From contig JAEUVF010000005.1 of the NCBI GenBank assembly GCA_016787265.1, positions 1 through 64,000 on the forward strand: DNA of 64,000 nucleotides. The letters are read 5' to 3'. A program made the translations under genes and the position numbers. The notes under the pieces are model-generated. The model was not told where the DNA came from, searched no databases, and saw only the letters and a list, made by a program, of their open reading frames with translations. Source of the DNA: Flavipsychrobacter sp. GTDB lineage: Bacteria > Bacteroidota > Bacteroidia > Chitinophagales > Chitinophagaceae. This document shows positions 35,684 through 45,475 of this stretch, piece after piece (the stretch's first letter is position 1; every line of letters begins with the position of its first letter).

Positions 35684-37873
35684 ATGAAAAAAAGTCTGCT
35701 CCTGCTGTGCTTTACAGTAACTGTACTGGCAGCAAAACCTCAATCGATATCAGATAGTATTGCCAATCTGGTGAAGTATTATAATGAAAACGGGCTATTC
35801 AGCGGGGCAGTGCTGGTGGCGAATGGAAGCGATATAGTGTATAAGGGTGCAGTCGGGATGGCAAATCAGGAGTGGCAGTTACCCAACACTACTCAAACCC
35901 GCTTTCGGCTGGGGTCCTTAACCAAACAATTTACTGCAGTATTGATACTTCAATTGGTTCAGGAAGGGAAATTGAAGCTCAATGGAAAAATTACCGATTA
36001 CCTAACCAATTACAGGAAGGAAACCGGAAGCCAGGTAAGCATCCATCATTTGTTGACACACAGTTCGGGTATTCCAAACTATACTGATAATGAATCTTTT
36101 TTTCCTAACTCCGTTAAGCCGTACACAGTAACCGATTTTACTCGCATTTATTGCAGCGGAGATCTGGAGTTTAGTCCAGGTGCTCAATTCTCCTATAGCA
36201 ATTCAGGTTATTTTATACTGGGGGCTATTCTTGAAAAAATGACGGGTAAAACCTATGAGCAGGTATTGAAGGAAAGAATTCTGGAGCCGTTGGGCATGAA
36301 GCAAACGGGCTATGATATGCATGAATATATCATACCGGGAAGAGCATCCGGATATGAAAATAAATTATCCGGTTATAAACATGCGTCTTACCTGAATATG
36401 GGATTGCCGTATGCAGCAGGTTCTATGTATTCAAGCGTTGAGGATCTGATGATCTGGAACGAGGCATTGTATGGCAATAAACTTCTGGCTGATTCCCTGA
36501 AGAGAAAAATGTTTGATGGCTACCTGGAAATGGATAAAAATATGAAGGCAGGCTATGGCTGGTTTAATGAAAAAATTCCAACACCGGATAGTACCAGGAT
36601 GATTAGCATGATCTGGCACAGTGGTGGAATAAACGGGTTCAGATCTGAGTTAGCCAGGTTTCCGGAAGAGAAGATATTTATTGTAGTACTGGACAATGCT
36701 TCCAATAATACTGCATTGTTGTTTAGGGATATAATCGCGACCGTATTTAAATTACCCATGCAGCCAAAAATGCCAACGCTGGCCCATGCCATTCGCAAAA
36801 AGATAGAAAGCAGTTCAATTGCAGAAGCGGCTGATTATTTTGCGGCAATTCCTGAAGCGGAAAAGAAACAATATACGCTGGCAGGTACAGAAAGAGCTAT
36901 CAATAGATGGGGTTATGAGCGTATGAATGAGCAAACCGATTTACCTGGGGCATTGAAATTATTTGAGTTGAATACGAAGTTGTTTCCTGGTTCTTCGAAT
37001 GTATATGACAGTTATGGAGAAGCATTGGCGAACGCTGGAAAATATGACCAGGCGGTAGCGAATTATCAGAAGTCTGTACAATTGGATTCGAGTCGCTACA
37101 GACGAACCTCGGTCAGAATTGCGGCTTTTTCAAACCGGCCAGATACGATTCGTGTACTCGTGGATGGGCATGAGATGGTCTTGTATAAATCAGGCACTAA
37201 AGGTCCGGTTATTGTGTTGGAAGCCGGAGGTAACAGTGACCATACCAGTTGGAGTATGATTGTTCCGGAACTGGCAAAAAAAGCCATTGTAATTACGTAT
37301 GACCGTCCGGGTTATAGGCAGTCAGTTCCCTGTTCACAGCCAAGAACTGCTGACCGGGTGGCAGGAGAATTATATGATGCACTTAAAATGGCCGGAATAA
37401 AAGGACCTTATATAATTGGAGGCTGGAGTTGGGGAGGTGCGTTTGCAAGGACTTTTGCCGGGAAATATCCAACTGAAACAAAAGGACTCTTATTGGTAGA
37501 TCCTGTATCGAAAGAAAGTTATGACCGGATGGCAAAAGAATATCCGGATATCTACACCGGAATTTTTACTACCCGATTTGCCAACAACCAGGCGGCGCAG
37601 GATGAGTTCGATGCGATGTCGCCAACCATGATGCAGGCTTCCATTTCAGATCAGCAGTATAAAGGAAAGATAGAAGTGCTGGCTGCCGGAAGTTTTAAAG
37701 AATGGTCAGAGGCCGAAGTGCCATTGAAGAAAATCTGGATCAATGAACTTCGCAGCTGGTCAGAAAAAAATAAAAACAGTCGATTTGAGCTGGTAGAAAG
37801 TGGCCATTTCATACAGAATGAAAAACCGCAGACAGTGATTGCGGCGTTGAACCGGTTGATGGAATCGAAATAA
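35684..37873 (+). CDS. serine beta-lactamase-fold / alpha-beta hydrolase fusion
   Basis: A 729-aa exported protein with a signal peptide (about 1-20). Domain 1 (about 25-350) is a class C beta-lactamase/penicillin-binding-type serine hydrolase: S78-x-x-K81 (GSLTKQF), Y171-S-N (FSYSNSGY) and H312-S-G-G. A TPR-like segment (about 400-465, GKYDQAVANYQKSVQLD) links to domain 2 (about 490-725), an alpha/beta hydrolase with nucleophile S582 in GGWSWGG and a late His in ESGHFIQNE. Both active sites look intact. Start at ATG 35684 (MKKSLL). Substrate unknown; a two-step esterase or peptidase is plausible. Confidence 0.88.
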   Translation: MKKSLLLLCFTVTVLAAKPQSISDSIANLVKYYNENGLFSGAVLVANGSDIVYKGAVGMANQEWQLPNTTQTRFRLGSLTKQFTAVLILQLVQEGKLKLNGKITDYLTNYRKETGSQVSIHHLLTHSSGIPNYTDNESFFPNSVKPYTVTDFTRIYCSGDLEFSPGAQFSYSNSGYFILGAILEKMTGKTYEQVLKERILEPLGMKQTGYDMHEYIIPGRASGYENKLSGYKHASYLNMGLPYAAGSMYSSVEDLMIWNEALYGNKLLADSLKRKMFDGYLEMDKNMKAGYGWFNEKIPTPDSTRMISMIWHSGGINGFRSELARFPEEKIFIVVLDNASNNTALLFRDIIATVFKLPMQPKMPTLAHAIRKKIESSSIAEAADYFAAIPEAEKKQYTLAGTERAINRWGYERMNEQTDLPGALKLFELNTKLFPGSSNVYDSYGEALANAGKYDQAVANYQKSVQLDSSRYRRTSVRIAAFSNRPDTIRVLVDGHEMVLYKSGTKGPVIVLEAGGNSDHTSWSMIVPELAKKAIVITYDRPGYRQSVPCSQPRTADRVAGELYDALKMAGIKGPYIIGGWSWGGAFARTFAGKYPTETKGLLLVDPVSKESYDRMAKEYPDIYTGIFTTRFANNQAAQDEFDAMSPTMMQASISDQQYKGKIEVLAAGSFKEWSEAEVPLKKIWINELRSWSEKNKNSRFELVESGHFIQNEKPQTVIAALNRLMESK

Positions 37874-37882
37874 AATAGTGAT

Positions 37883-38317
37883 CTAAATTGTTTCCGCTCT
37901 TTTCTTAATTGCGGTATTCATTTTTACGAAATTGTTACGTGTATCCTGCCCGATTTTTTTCAGAATGAAGCCACTGAGCAGACCACTGAATTGTTCTGCA
38001 TGTATGAGTTTGACCTGTCCGTTCCCAACATCTTCCAATTCAAAAGAATGAAGGCCGTCAAATATTCCTTTTACCAATAAGGAGCCCAGCCAGGCAAAAG
38101 ATTTACCCGGTTCTGCAACGGTAACTACCGGTTTGAATTGAAATTGTTTATCGCCATTTTGGAGTGTATTTTTCAGCCGGGTGCCTTTAACAGGCTTACC
38201 TTCAATACTGACTATAAATGGATTCCATTGCGTGTATTGCTCAAAGTCGGTTAATACCTGCCAGATCTTTTCCCGGGTGGCATGGATGATAATTTCGGTT
38301 TTTATTTCTTTGTTCAT
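37883..38317 (-). CDS. SRPBCC (START-like) domain protein
   Basis: A 144-aa protein of the SRPBCC superfamily, which binds hydrophobic ligands in a helix-grip fold. It shows IIIHATREKIWQVLTDFEQYTQWNPFI (about 10-36), GTRLKNTLQ, FAWLGSLLVKGIFDGLHSFELED and a long C-terminal helix (GFILKKIGQDTRNNFVKMNTAIKKRAE). The start lies 166 bp from the divergent TonB receptor gene and its stop is 9 bp from the fusion protein's. Ligand unknown; proteins of this kind include polyketide cyclase-like and AHSA1-like members. Confidence 0.88.
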   Translation of the reverse strand: MNKEIKTEIIIHATREKIWQVLTDFEQYTQWNPFIVSIEGKPVKGTRLKNTLQNGDKQFQFKPVVTVAEPGKSFAWLGSLLVKGIFDGLHSFELEDVGNGQVKLIHAEQFSGLLSGFILKKIGQDTRNNFVKMNTAIKKRAETI

Positions 38318-38483
38318 AACTCATCTTTTGGTAGAGCAAAACTACCAATACCTGGAGATGAACACCATTAACAATTGTAAAGAAATCTGTCATTAATCGA
38401 ACCAAAATGCAATTCATCCCTCAATACTGCAATTCATCCGGCTTTAACAAAACCCGGATAAAAACCGACTATATTATTGCGCC

Positions 38484-40859
38484 ATGAAATTTCAGACAGG
38501 TAAGAGTTTTCGGAATTGTAAAAGCTGTTTTCTTTTTATCATGATGATTCTGGTAACGAAAGCGGCCAACTCACAAAACCAGGTACAGACCCTCAGGGGG
38601 AAAGTAATAGATCAGCAATCAAAAAATGGAATATCTGGTGTAACGATTGCTGTTGCCGGTACGCAGCTTGCTGCTACCAGTAACATTAATGGGGAGTTTG
38701 TGATTACTCAAGTTCCACTGGGAAGAATTGAACTTTCAGTTACTCATCTAAGCTATGAACCAGCCAGCTTAAGAAATATTCTACTAGAAGCAGGTAAGGA
38801 AACGGTACTAACGATAGAATTATTGGAAAGCCTGGGAGTAACGCAGGACAGTGTATTGGTGCTGGCAAGAAAGGAAAAATTCACTACCAGGCAGATGGCT
38901 ACACTAAGTGCAATTGAATTTAATGCCGAAGATACCCGCAGGTTTGCAGGAAGCAGGAATGATATTGCGCGCATGGCATCCAACTATGCCGGTGTGAACA
39001 GTGTAAATGATGGTCGGAACGATATCATCATAAGGGGCAATTCGCCGCTGGGGTTATTGTGGCGGCTGGAGGGTGTTGATATTCCCAATCCAAATCATTT
39101 CGGGAGTTTGGGGGCAACCGGCGGGCCGGTCGGAATGCTTAATAACAATGTTATCGGGCAATCTGCATTTTATACAGGTGCATTCCCTGCCCAGTTTGGA
39201 AATGCCACGGCAGGAGTATTTGATTTGTCGTTGAGAAAAGGAAATAGTGCAAAAAAGGAATTCACCGCCCAGGTCGGATTCAATGGACTCGAACTGGGGG
39301 CGGAAGGGCCATTCAGGAAAAACAGTAAGGCTTCCTACCTGGTGTATTACCGATACAGCATACCCGGTTTGATAAGTGCACTTGGTGTAGATGTGGGTAC
39401 AGGTGCTGCTATTCCTGCCTATCAGGATATCAGTTTAAAAGTGGAACTGCCTACAAAAAAAGCGGGACTCTTTAGTTTGTTCGGAATGGGCGGTTCAAGT
39501 AATATCGATTTTAAAGGAGATTTAAAAGATACCAGTAATTTCTACAATGATCCATACAGCAATTTGTACAACGGATCAAAAATGGGTGCTGTTGGCCTTA
39601 AGCATACTTATTTTTTCAATAGCAGTACATCCTCTGTATTTACACTGGCAGCTACCGGAAGTCAGGTGATTACGAGACAGGACTCTCTGGATGATGCCCG
39701 CCTTCCTCATAAAAATTATCGGGAAAATGGAAAAGAGTGGCGTTATGTTGCCAGTTTGGTAATCAATAAAAAATTCTCAGCAAGCGACCGGCTAATGGCT
39801 GGTATAACTGCAGATCAGCTTCACTATCAGTATCGTGACAGTATCCGGCACTGGCAACATGGGTTCATTCCCTTTTTGCAGGAAAGAAATAAAACTGTTT
39901 TGACAAGGGCTTACCTGCAATGGCAGCACCGGTTCAGTAAAAGAGTTACCTTAAACAGTGGTATATATGGTCAATACCTCACACTTAATAAGACCAGTAC
40001 GATTGACCCAAGGGTTGGCTTACGATATGTGGCAGGTACGAATTCTGCGATTACTCTGGCTTATGGAGGACATGGACAGATTCAAACGCTCATGACCTAT
40101 TTCCATGAAACACTGGAAAATGGGGTTTATACACAAACGAACCGGGAATTGGAATTTACTAAAAGTCATCACCTGGTAGCCGGCTGGGAACAATCTGTCA
40201 ATCAATGGAAATACAAACTGGAAGCTTATGGACAATTGTTGAAAAAGGTACCGGTGGAAAAGCATGGGTCCCATTGGTCGGCTTTGAATATCGGGGCAGG
40301 ATACGGTTCCGGCCTGGAAGATAGTTTGGTGAATGAGGGTAGCGGATATAATTATGGACTGGAAATAACGGCTGAAAAACCGTTTTCAAAAGGTTATTAT
40401 GCGTTGGGTACAATATCGATCTATGATTCTAAGTACAAAGGGAGTAATAAGATCCGGCATAATACGGTATTTAATGGCAGCTATTTGTTGAACCTGTTAG
40501 GAGGTAAGGAATGGCGGCTAAATGATATGCATACCATAGCTGTGGATTTTAAAACGGTGCTTGCCGGAGGAAAAAGGTATACACCAATAGACGTGGACGC
40601 ATCGAGGCAGGCCGGAGCGGCTATTTATAATGAGTCCCGCGCGTTTGAGTTAAAAACAAAGGGTTATTTCCGGTTGGATATAAAGCTTAGTTATCGCATG
40701 AATAACAAGAAATTTATGCAGGAGTTTTTTGTGGATTTTCAGAATGTAACGAACAGAAAAAATGTTTTCAATCAGTGGTATGATAGCAGGAATGAAATAA
40801 TCCGAACACAAAATCAATTAGGATTCTGGCCGAATTTTAATTACCGGATTCAGTTTTGA
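38484..40859 (+). CDS. TonB-dependent outer membrane receptor
   Basis: A 791-aa outer-membrane receptor. After the signal peptide (about 1-30) comes a carboxypeptidase-regulatory-like domain (about 35-115, LRGKVIDQQSKNGISGVTIAVAGT), then a plug domain (about 130-240, NDIIIRGNSPLGLLWRLEGVDI) and a beta-barrel to the C-terminus, ending in FNYRIQF. It lacks the SusC signature length and no SusD follows, so it belongs to the general ligand (metal/peptide/vitamin) class rather than PUL receptors. The 3' end overlaps the convergent Crp/Fnr gene by 23 bp. Confidence 0.9.
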   Translation: MKFQTGKSFRNCKSCFLFIMMILVTKAANSQNQVQTLRGKVIDQQSKNGISGVTIAVAGTQLAATSNINGEFVITQVPLGRIELSVTHLSYEPASLRNILLEAGKETVLTIELLESLGVTQDSVLVLARKEKFTTRQMATLSAIEFNAEDTRRFAGSRNDIARMASNYAGVNSVNDGRNDIIIRGNSPLGLLWRLEGVDIPNPNHFGSLGATGGPVGMLNNNVIGQSAFYTGAFPAQFGNATAGVFDLSLRKGNSAKKEFTAQVGFNGLELGAEGPFRKNSKASYLVYYRYSIPGLISALGVDVGTGAAIPAYQDISLKVELPTKKAGLFSLFGMGGSSNIDFKGDLKDTSNFYNDPYSNLYNGSKMGAVGLKHTYFFNSSTSSVFTLAATGSQVITRQDSLDDARLPHKNYRENGKEWRYVASLVINKKFSASDRLMAGITADQLHYQYRDSIRHWQHGFIPFLQERNKTVLTRAYLQWQHRFSKRVTLNSGIYGQYLTLNKTSTIDPRVGLRYVAGTNSAITLAYGGHGQIQTLMTYFHETLENGVYTQTNRELEFTKSHHLVAGWEQSVNQWKYKLEAYGQLLKKVPVEKHGSHWSALNIGAGYGSGLEDSLVNEGSGYNYGLEITAEKPFSKGYYALGTISIYDSKYKGSNKIRHNTVFNGSYLLNLLGGKEWRLNDMHTIAVDFKTVLAGGKRYTPIDVDASRQAGAAIYNESRAFELKTKGYFRLDIKLSYRMNNKKFMQEFFVDFQNVTNRKNVFNQWYDSRNEIIRTQNQLGFWPNFNYRIQF

Positions 40860-41421
40860 GCCGTTTGCGGATACGGCTAAGTGATACAGGGGTAATTCCC
40901 AGAAAAGAAGCAATCATATGATGTGGCACTCTTAACAGGAGATCGCCGTTCATTGCTTCAAATTTTTTCCAGCGTTCTACCGGACTGTCCAATATGTAAG
41001 AAGATAAAATTTGTTGAGCATTTATAAACCGCTGTTCTGCAATCTTTCTTGCCAGGGTTTCCATGCGGGGTACTTTTTTGTAGAGTGTATTGAGATCATC
41101 TCTTGTGATCACCAGTAATTCAGAATCTTCCAGTGTGTCTAACCCCTGTATACTGGGAGCCTGCCTTAGAAAACTATCATAGGAACTGGCAAAGAGCTGT
41201 TCCCGAAAAATGAAAGCGGTGATATCCTCCGTGTCTTTGGTATAATACAAGCGAAGCAATCCCTTATTAATGAAATACAGTTCCCGGGCTATTTTACCAT
41301 GCTGGATAAGTGTGAATTTTTTTGGCACCTGCCTGACACTAAAATAACTTTCAATGATTTTCTGCTCTTCCCTTGTGAAAGAAACCAGTTCTGCGCTATA
41401 TTGAAACAAAGCTGAAAACAT
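40837..41421 (-). CDS. Crp/Fnr family transcriptional regulator
   Basis: A 194-aa regulator with a beta-roll ligand domain (about 15-115, QHGKIARELYFINKGLLRLYY) and a C-terminal HTH (about 160-190, MIASFLGITPVSLSRIRKRL). The recognition helix keeps Ser and Arg but has Val/Ser in place of the FNR-type Glu, so it should read a different site from the regulator at 35043-35600. No iron-sulfur Cys cluster is seen. It lies 5 bp after the DUF922-like gene on the same strand, so both may be one transcript. Confidence 0.85.
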   Translation of the reverse strand: MFSALFQYSAELVSFTREEQKIIESYFSVRQVPKKFTLIQHGKIARELYFINKGLLRLYYTKDTEDITAFIFREQLFASSYDSFLRQAPSIQGLDTLEDSELLVITRDDLNTLYKKVPRMETLARKIAEQRFINAQQILSSYILDSPVERWKKFEAMNGDLLLRVPHHMIASFLGITPVSLSRIRKRLKTESGN

Positions 41422-41426
41422 ACAGA

Positions 41427-41984
41427 TTATTTTTCAACAGCGTATTCTTTCAATTGATCGAGCTCCTTTTTTATAATAGCTTCCCATTTTTCCTGTGCAA
41501 CCTGATCTGTGCCGGCTTTGGTTTCCAGGTCGTATTCAAGCCTACGTTTCGAATAGGCATTGGTGTAAGTTTCATTGAGCTCATCCACAAAAGAGAGCCG
41601 CTTGATTTTGGGTTTGTTATCGTACAAGGCTTTTCTGAATTGGCGTACATAGACTTCACAGAGATCGAAAGAAGCCTGCTGATACCGCAGCGCCTGCTGC
41701 ACATCCTGGGTGGTGTCAATCCAGGATCCGTTACGAATGAATTCATTCAATACTCTTTTGTTCAGATTGGAAGAGAGCAATTCTTTTCCACCCGCTTTAT
41801 AGGTGATAGAAAATTCCGCATGAGACGAAGGTTCATTGGCCGCGGCAGTTTTAATGCTGAAGTCTGACAGTTGCAATTTTTGAGTTGCGCTCCAGGATAG
41901 CTTATCCGCTTTCGATTCCTGAGCATGTAAAAGCTCTGCCGATATCATCGCAAGACTACTAATTACCAGAACCAATACTTTCAT
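41427..41984 (-). CDS. exported DUF922-like protein, degenerate protease motif
   Basis: A 185-aa exported protein with a signal peptide (about 1-21). The layout follows the DUF922 (predicted Zn-protease) fold: LSWSATQKLQLSDFSIKTA (strand), HAEFSITYKAG, NGSWIDTTQDVQQALRYQQASFDLCEVYVRQFRKALYD and a C-terminal helical segment. In DUF922 the last stretch normally carries HEQxHFD as the zinc site; here it reads YQQASFD, so the His ligands are lost and the protein is probably not a protease. The assignment is moderate. It is divergent from the PUL1 susC gene. Confidence 0.6.
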   Translation of the reverse strand: MKVLVLVISSLAMISAELLHAQESKADKLSWSATQKLQLSDFSIKTAAANEPSSHAEFSITYKAGGKELLSSNLNKRVLNEFIRNGSWIDTTQDVQQALRYQQASFDLCEVYVRQFRKALYDNKPKIKRLSFVDELNETYTNAYSKRRLEYDLETKAGTDQVAQEKWEAIIKKELDQLKEYAVEK

Positions 41985-42024
41985 TTTATTGCTTTTTTGG
42001 GATTAAGAATAATCAAATTTTACG

Positions 42025-42034
42025 CAAACGTTTG
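42025..42034. promoter_or_regulatory. CAAACGTTTG palindrome, candidate LacI-type operator
   Basis: A perfect 10-bp palindrome with a central CG, in the 217-bp region between the divergent DUF922-like gene and the PUL1 susC gene. Central-CG palindromes of this form are typical of LacI-family sites. PUL1 has no regulator of its own next to it. Confidence 0.35.
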
Positions 42035-42123
42035 ATGTACTTTCGAGCATTTTTAGGTGGAGTTAATTATTTAACTTTCCGATAATGTAATACATAATAA
42101 TCGCTATTTTAACTTTTGATTCA

Positions 42124-42158
42124 TAAAAAAGCCGCCCTGTGGTGAGAGACAGGACGGC
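42124..42158 (-). terminator. orphan minus-strand terminator in the susC leader
   Basis: Minus-strand read: GCCGTCCTGT, loop CTCTCACC, ACAGGGCGGC, TTTTTTATGA, with a G-U pair; in the plus-strand RNA the same position is a C-A mismatch, so the hairpin is better on the minus strand. No minus-strand gene lies upstream; it sits 44-79 bp before the susC start codon. Confidence 0.6.
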
Positions 42159-42202
42159 CGGATTTTAGAATCGCTATTGAAAACTAAAACGCAACCAAAA
42201 TT

Positions 42203-45200
42203 ATGCAAAACATTGTTTGCATGAGCACCTCCTCGCGCAGGAGAACGCTACGCCATTCGCTGCTTTATTTGAAAATGCTGCCTCTTCTTGTTTGTGGATC
42301 GCCACTGATCCTGCAGGCAGCTCCTCCGGAAACCTATTCAGATGTGATTCGATTTGCTGAAATCAGCGGTACAGTTACCGACGAGGAAGGCAATCCCCTG
42401 GCAGACGTATCTGTAACGGTGATTGGCAAATCAGGTGGTACTTCCACAGATGCATTTGGCCGCTTCACCATTAATGCGCAACCAGGTGATATGTTGGAGT
42501 TTTCCATCATCGGTTATGGAAAAACGACCGTTAAGGTTTCCAATGCAACACAGTCAGTTGTAACCCGACTGAAAAAGCAAACCAACACCTTGGATGATGT
42601 TGTGGTCGTAGCCTATGGTACCCAGAAGAAGGTGAACCTGACTGGCTCAGTGTCTACGGTAAACGCCAAAGCCCTGGAAGCCAGGCCGGTACAGAATATG
42701 GGTCAGGCGCTTCAGGGGATGATTCCGGGGCTCAATCTCCAGGTATCCGGTTTAGGCGGAGAGCTGAATAATACCATGAGCTTTAATATTCGTGGTGGTG
42801 GTACTATTGGTAATACCAGCTCGGCTCCCCTGGTATTGATTGATGGAATGGAAGGAAACCTGAATGCCATCAACATGCAGGATGTGGAAAGCATTTCTGT
42901 ATTGAAAGATGCATCCGCTTCAGCTGTATATGGTTCCCGTGCAGCCTTTGGCGTAGTATTGATTACTACCAAAAAAGGGAAAGCCGGTAAACCAACCTTG
43001 AATTATAACAACAACTTCCGCTGGACCAAACCGATTGGGCTGCCAGATATGCTGGACTCTTACAAGTTTGCGCTTTACTGGAATGAAGCAGCAGCAAATG
43101 ATGGCGAAGCTCCCAAATTTGATGAGGAAGTGCTGAAGCGAATTGTTGCTTATCAGAAAGGGGAGATCGATTACGCAACAGTACCCAATCCCAATGGAGA
43201 TCGCTGGCAGATGTATACCGGTTCTCATGCCAATACTGATTGGTTTAAAGAACAATACAAATCAGCTGCTTTTGCCCAACAGCACGCGCTTAACCTGAGT
43301 GGCGGGAATGATATGGTAACCTATCTCTTCAGTGGCAGTTACCTGGATCAGGATGGCTTAAGCCGGCATGCCAAAGATGGCTTTCAGCGTTATACACTTA
43401 CCGGTAAGCTGAACATGAAGCTGAATCAGTACATCAAACTGAATTATACCAGTCGCTATATCCGGGAAGATTATCAGAAAGCGACGCATATGTTTGATCT
43501 TTTCTACCATAACATAGCGCGCAGGTGGCCTACGGTTCCGGCTAAAGATCCCAATGGATACTGGACAGATGCGAGTGAGATTGCTCAACTTGAACAAGGT
43601 GGAAGAACCATGGATCAAACTGATTGGTTGTACCAGCAGGCGCAGTTAGTAATTACTCCCAAAAAAGGATGGAATATCGTAGCTGACGGGAACTTCCGCA
43701 TCACGAATAATAACTGGCATCAGGATTATAAACCAGCTTATTCCTATGATGTAAGCGGAAACCCATTTCCACTGGCAGTAGGCTGGAACTCGGCTAATTA
43801 TACTTCGGTAGCTGAATACAACAATAAAGGCAACTATTTCAATACAAATATTTATTCTGATTATGAATTCAAATTGAAAGAGGATCACTCCTTTAAGGTG
43901 ATGGCTGGTTTCAATTCTGAACTGAATAAATACAGAACAATCAATGTAAGCCGGAATGGCCTGATTTCTCCGGATATTCCGGTACTGAATCTGGCAGTTG
44001 GTGAAAACCGGGGCATTGGAGGGGAATACCAACACTGGTCTACTGCAGGTTTTTTCGGCCGGATCAATTACAATTATAAAAGTCGCTACCTCCTGGAAAT
44101 CAATTCCCGCTATGATGGTACTTCCAGGTACATGCGTGATAAGCGCTGGAACTTCTTCCCTTCCGCATCTGTTGGCTGGAATGTGGCAGAAGAAAAATTC
44201 TGGTTCCTGGATAAAATGGATGTGTTCAAGCTCCGTGCTTCTTTTGGAGAGCTTGGTAATCAGAATACGAACAGCTGGTATCCCTTTTATCTGACACAGC
44301 CCGTTGGTGTAAACAACGGAGGCTGGCTGATTAATGGTGAGCGTCCGAATACTGCTAGTGCACCCGGACTTATTTCTACCTTCTTAACCTGGGAAAGAGT
44401 TCAAACCTGGAATTATGGGTTGGATCTGGGTATGCTGAACAATCGTCTGCAGTTGAATTTCGATTACTTCATCCGCAAGACATTTGATATGGTGGGTCCC
44501 GCACCAGAACTGCCGGTAACCCTTGGTACTGCTGTACCTCAAATCAATAATACGGATATGGAGTCTTATGGATTTGAACTGGAAGCCACCTGGAGAGACA
44601 GAATAGGTAAGCTGAATTATTCAGTACGTGCAGTGTTGGCAGATGATCAGCAGCGGGTTACCCGTTACCCCAATACTTCCGGTTCCTTGTCTAACTGGTA
44701 TAACGGTAGAAAAGTGGGTGAAATCTGGGGCTATACAACTATCGGTATAGCGCAGACGAAAGAAGAAATGGATGCACATCTGGCAAAAATCAAACAGCCA
44801 ATGGGTGGTAACTGGCAATCGGGCGATATCATGTATGCTGATCTGAACGGAGATGGTAAAGTGGATGGCGGATCCAATACACTTGCAGATCCGGGTGATC
44901 GCAGAATTATTGGTTCATCTGCTCCAAGATACAGATACAGCTTTGATATCGGAGCCGACTATAAAGGCTTTGACCTTAGGATCTTCCTGCAAGGGGTGGC
45001 TAAGCGCGACTGGATGCCAAATGGTCCTTATTTCTGGGGAGCCAATGGTGGTATGTGGCAATCTGCCGCTTTCCAAACCCATATGGATTATTTCCGCGAT
45101 GAAAATTCTACGATGGTGCAGGCTGGTGTAGCAGGTGTGAATACCAACTCCTATTTCCCCCGTCCTTATTTTAATACAGGGAAAAACCAGCAAACACAAA

Positions 45201-45451
45201 CCCGCTACCTTCAGAACGCAGCATATATGAGAGTGAAAAATATCCAGCTGGGATATACACTCCCCAAACAAACACTTGGCCGACTGGGAATCAGCAACCT
45301 CCGCATTTTCGTTTCTGCAGAGAACATGCTCACGTTTACAAAAATGATCAAAACCTTCGATCCAGAAACAGTAGCGCTGAGTGGCTGGAATGATGGGAAA
45401 ACCTATCCCCTGGCCAAAGTGATCTCCTGTGGAATTAATGTGAATTTTTAA
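42203..45451 (+). CDS. SusC/RagA family TonB-linked outer membrane protein (PUL1)
   Basis: A 1082-aa SusC-type transporter that with the following SusD imports oligosaccharides across the outer membrane. Signal/anchor region about 1-45, CarboxypepD-regulatory domain (about 50-130, ISGTVTDEEGNPLADVSVTV), SusC signature VVVVAYGTQKKVNLTGSV (about 132-150), plug with GMIPGLNL and IDGMEG, then a 22-strand barrel ending FNVNF. The start MQNIVC is taken as given; a later Met could also serve. susD begins 24 bp later. The leader carries an orphan minus-strand terminator hairpin. Confidence 0.93.
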   Translation: MQNIVCMSTSSRRRTLRHSLLYLKMLPLLVCGSPLILQAAPPETYSDVIRFAEISGTVTDEEGNPLADVSVTVIGKSGGTSTDAFGRFTINAQPGDMLEFSIIGYGKTTVKVSNATQSVVTRLKKQTNTLDDVVVVAYGTQKKVNLTGSVSTVNAKALEARPVQNMGQALQGMIPGLNLQVSGLGGELNNTMSFNIRGGGTIGNTSSAPLVLIDGMEGNLNAINMQDVESISVLKDASASAVYGSRAAFGVVLITTKKGKAGKPTLNYNNNFRWTKPIGLPDMLDSYKFALYWNEAAANDGEAPKFDEEVLKRIVAYQKGEIDYATVPNPNGDRWQMYTGSHANTDWFKEQYKSAAFAQQHALNLSGGNDMVTYLFSGSYLDQDGLSRHAKDGFQRYTLTGKLNMKLNQYIKLNYTSRYIREDYQKATHMFDLFYHNIARRWPTVPAKDPNGYWTDASEIAQLEQGGRTMDQTDWLYQQAQLVITPKKGWNIVADGNFRITNNNWHQDYKPAYSYDVSGNPFPLAVGWNSANYTSVAEYNNKGNYFNTNIYSDYEFKLKEDHSFKVMAGFNSELNKYRTINVSRNGLISPDIPVLNLAVGENRGIGGEYQHWSTAGFFGRINYNYKSRYLLEINSRYDGTSRYMRDKRWNFFPSASVGWNVAEEKFWFLDKMDVFKLRASFGELGNQNTNSWYPFYLTQPVGVNNGGWLINGERPNTASAPGLISTFLTWERVQTWNYGLDLGMLNNRLQLNFDYFIRKTFDMVGPAPELPVTLGTAVPQINNTDMESYGFELEATWRDRIGKLNYSVRAVLADDQQRVTRYPNTSGSLSNWYNGRKVGEIWGYTTIGIAQTKEEMDAHLAKIKQPMGGNWQSGDIMYADLNGDGKVDGGSNTLADPGDRRIIGSSAPRYRYSFDIGADYKGFDLRIFLQGVAKRDWMPNGPYFWGANGGMWQSAAFQTHMDYFRDENSTMVQAGVAGVNTNSYFPRPYFNTGKNQQTQTRYLQNAAYMRVKNIQLGYTLPKQTLGRLGISNLRIFVSAENMLTFTKMIKTFDPETVALSGWNDGKTYPLAKVISCGINVNF

Positions 45452-45475
45452 TCCTGATCCGGAAAAAGAAACATC

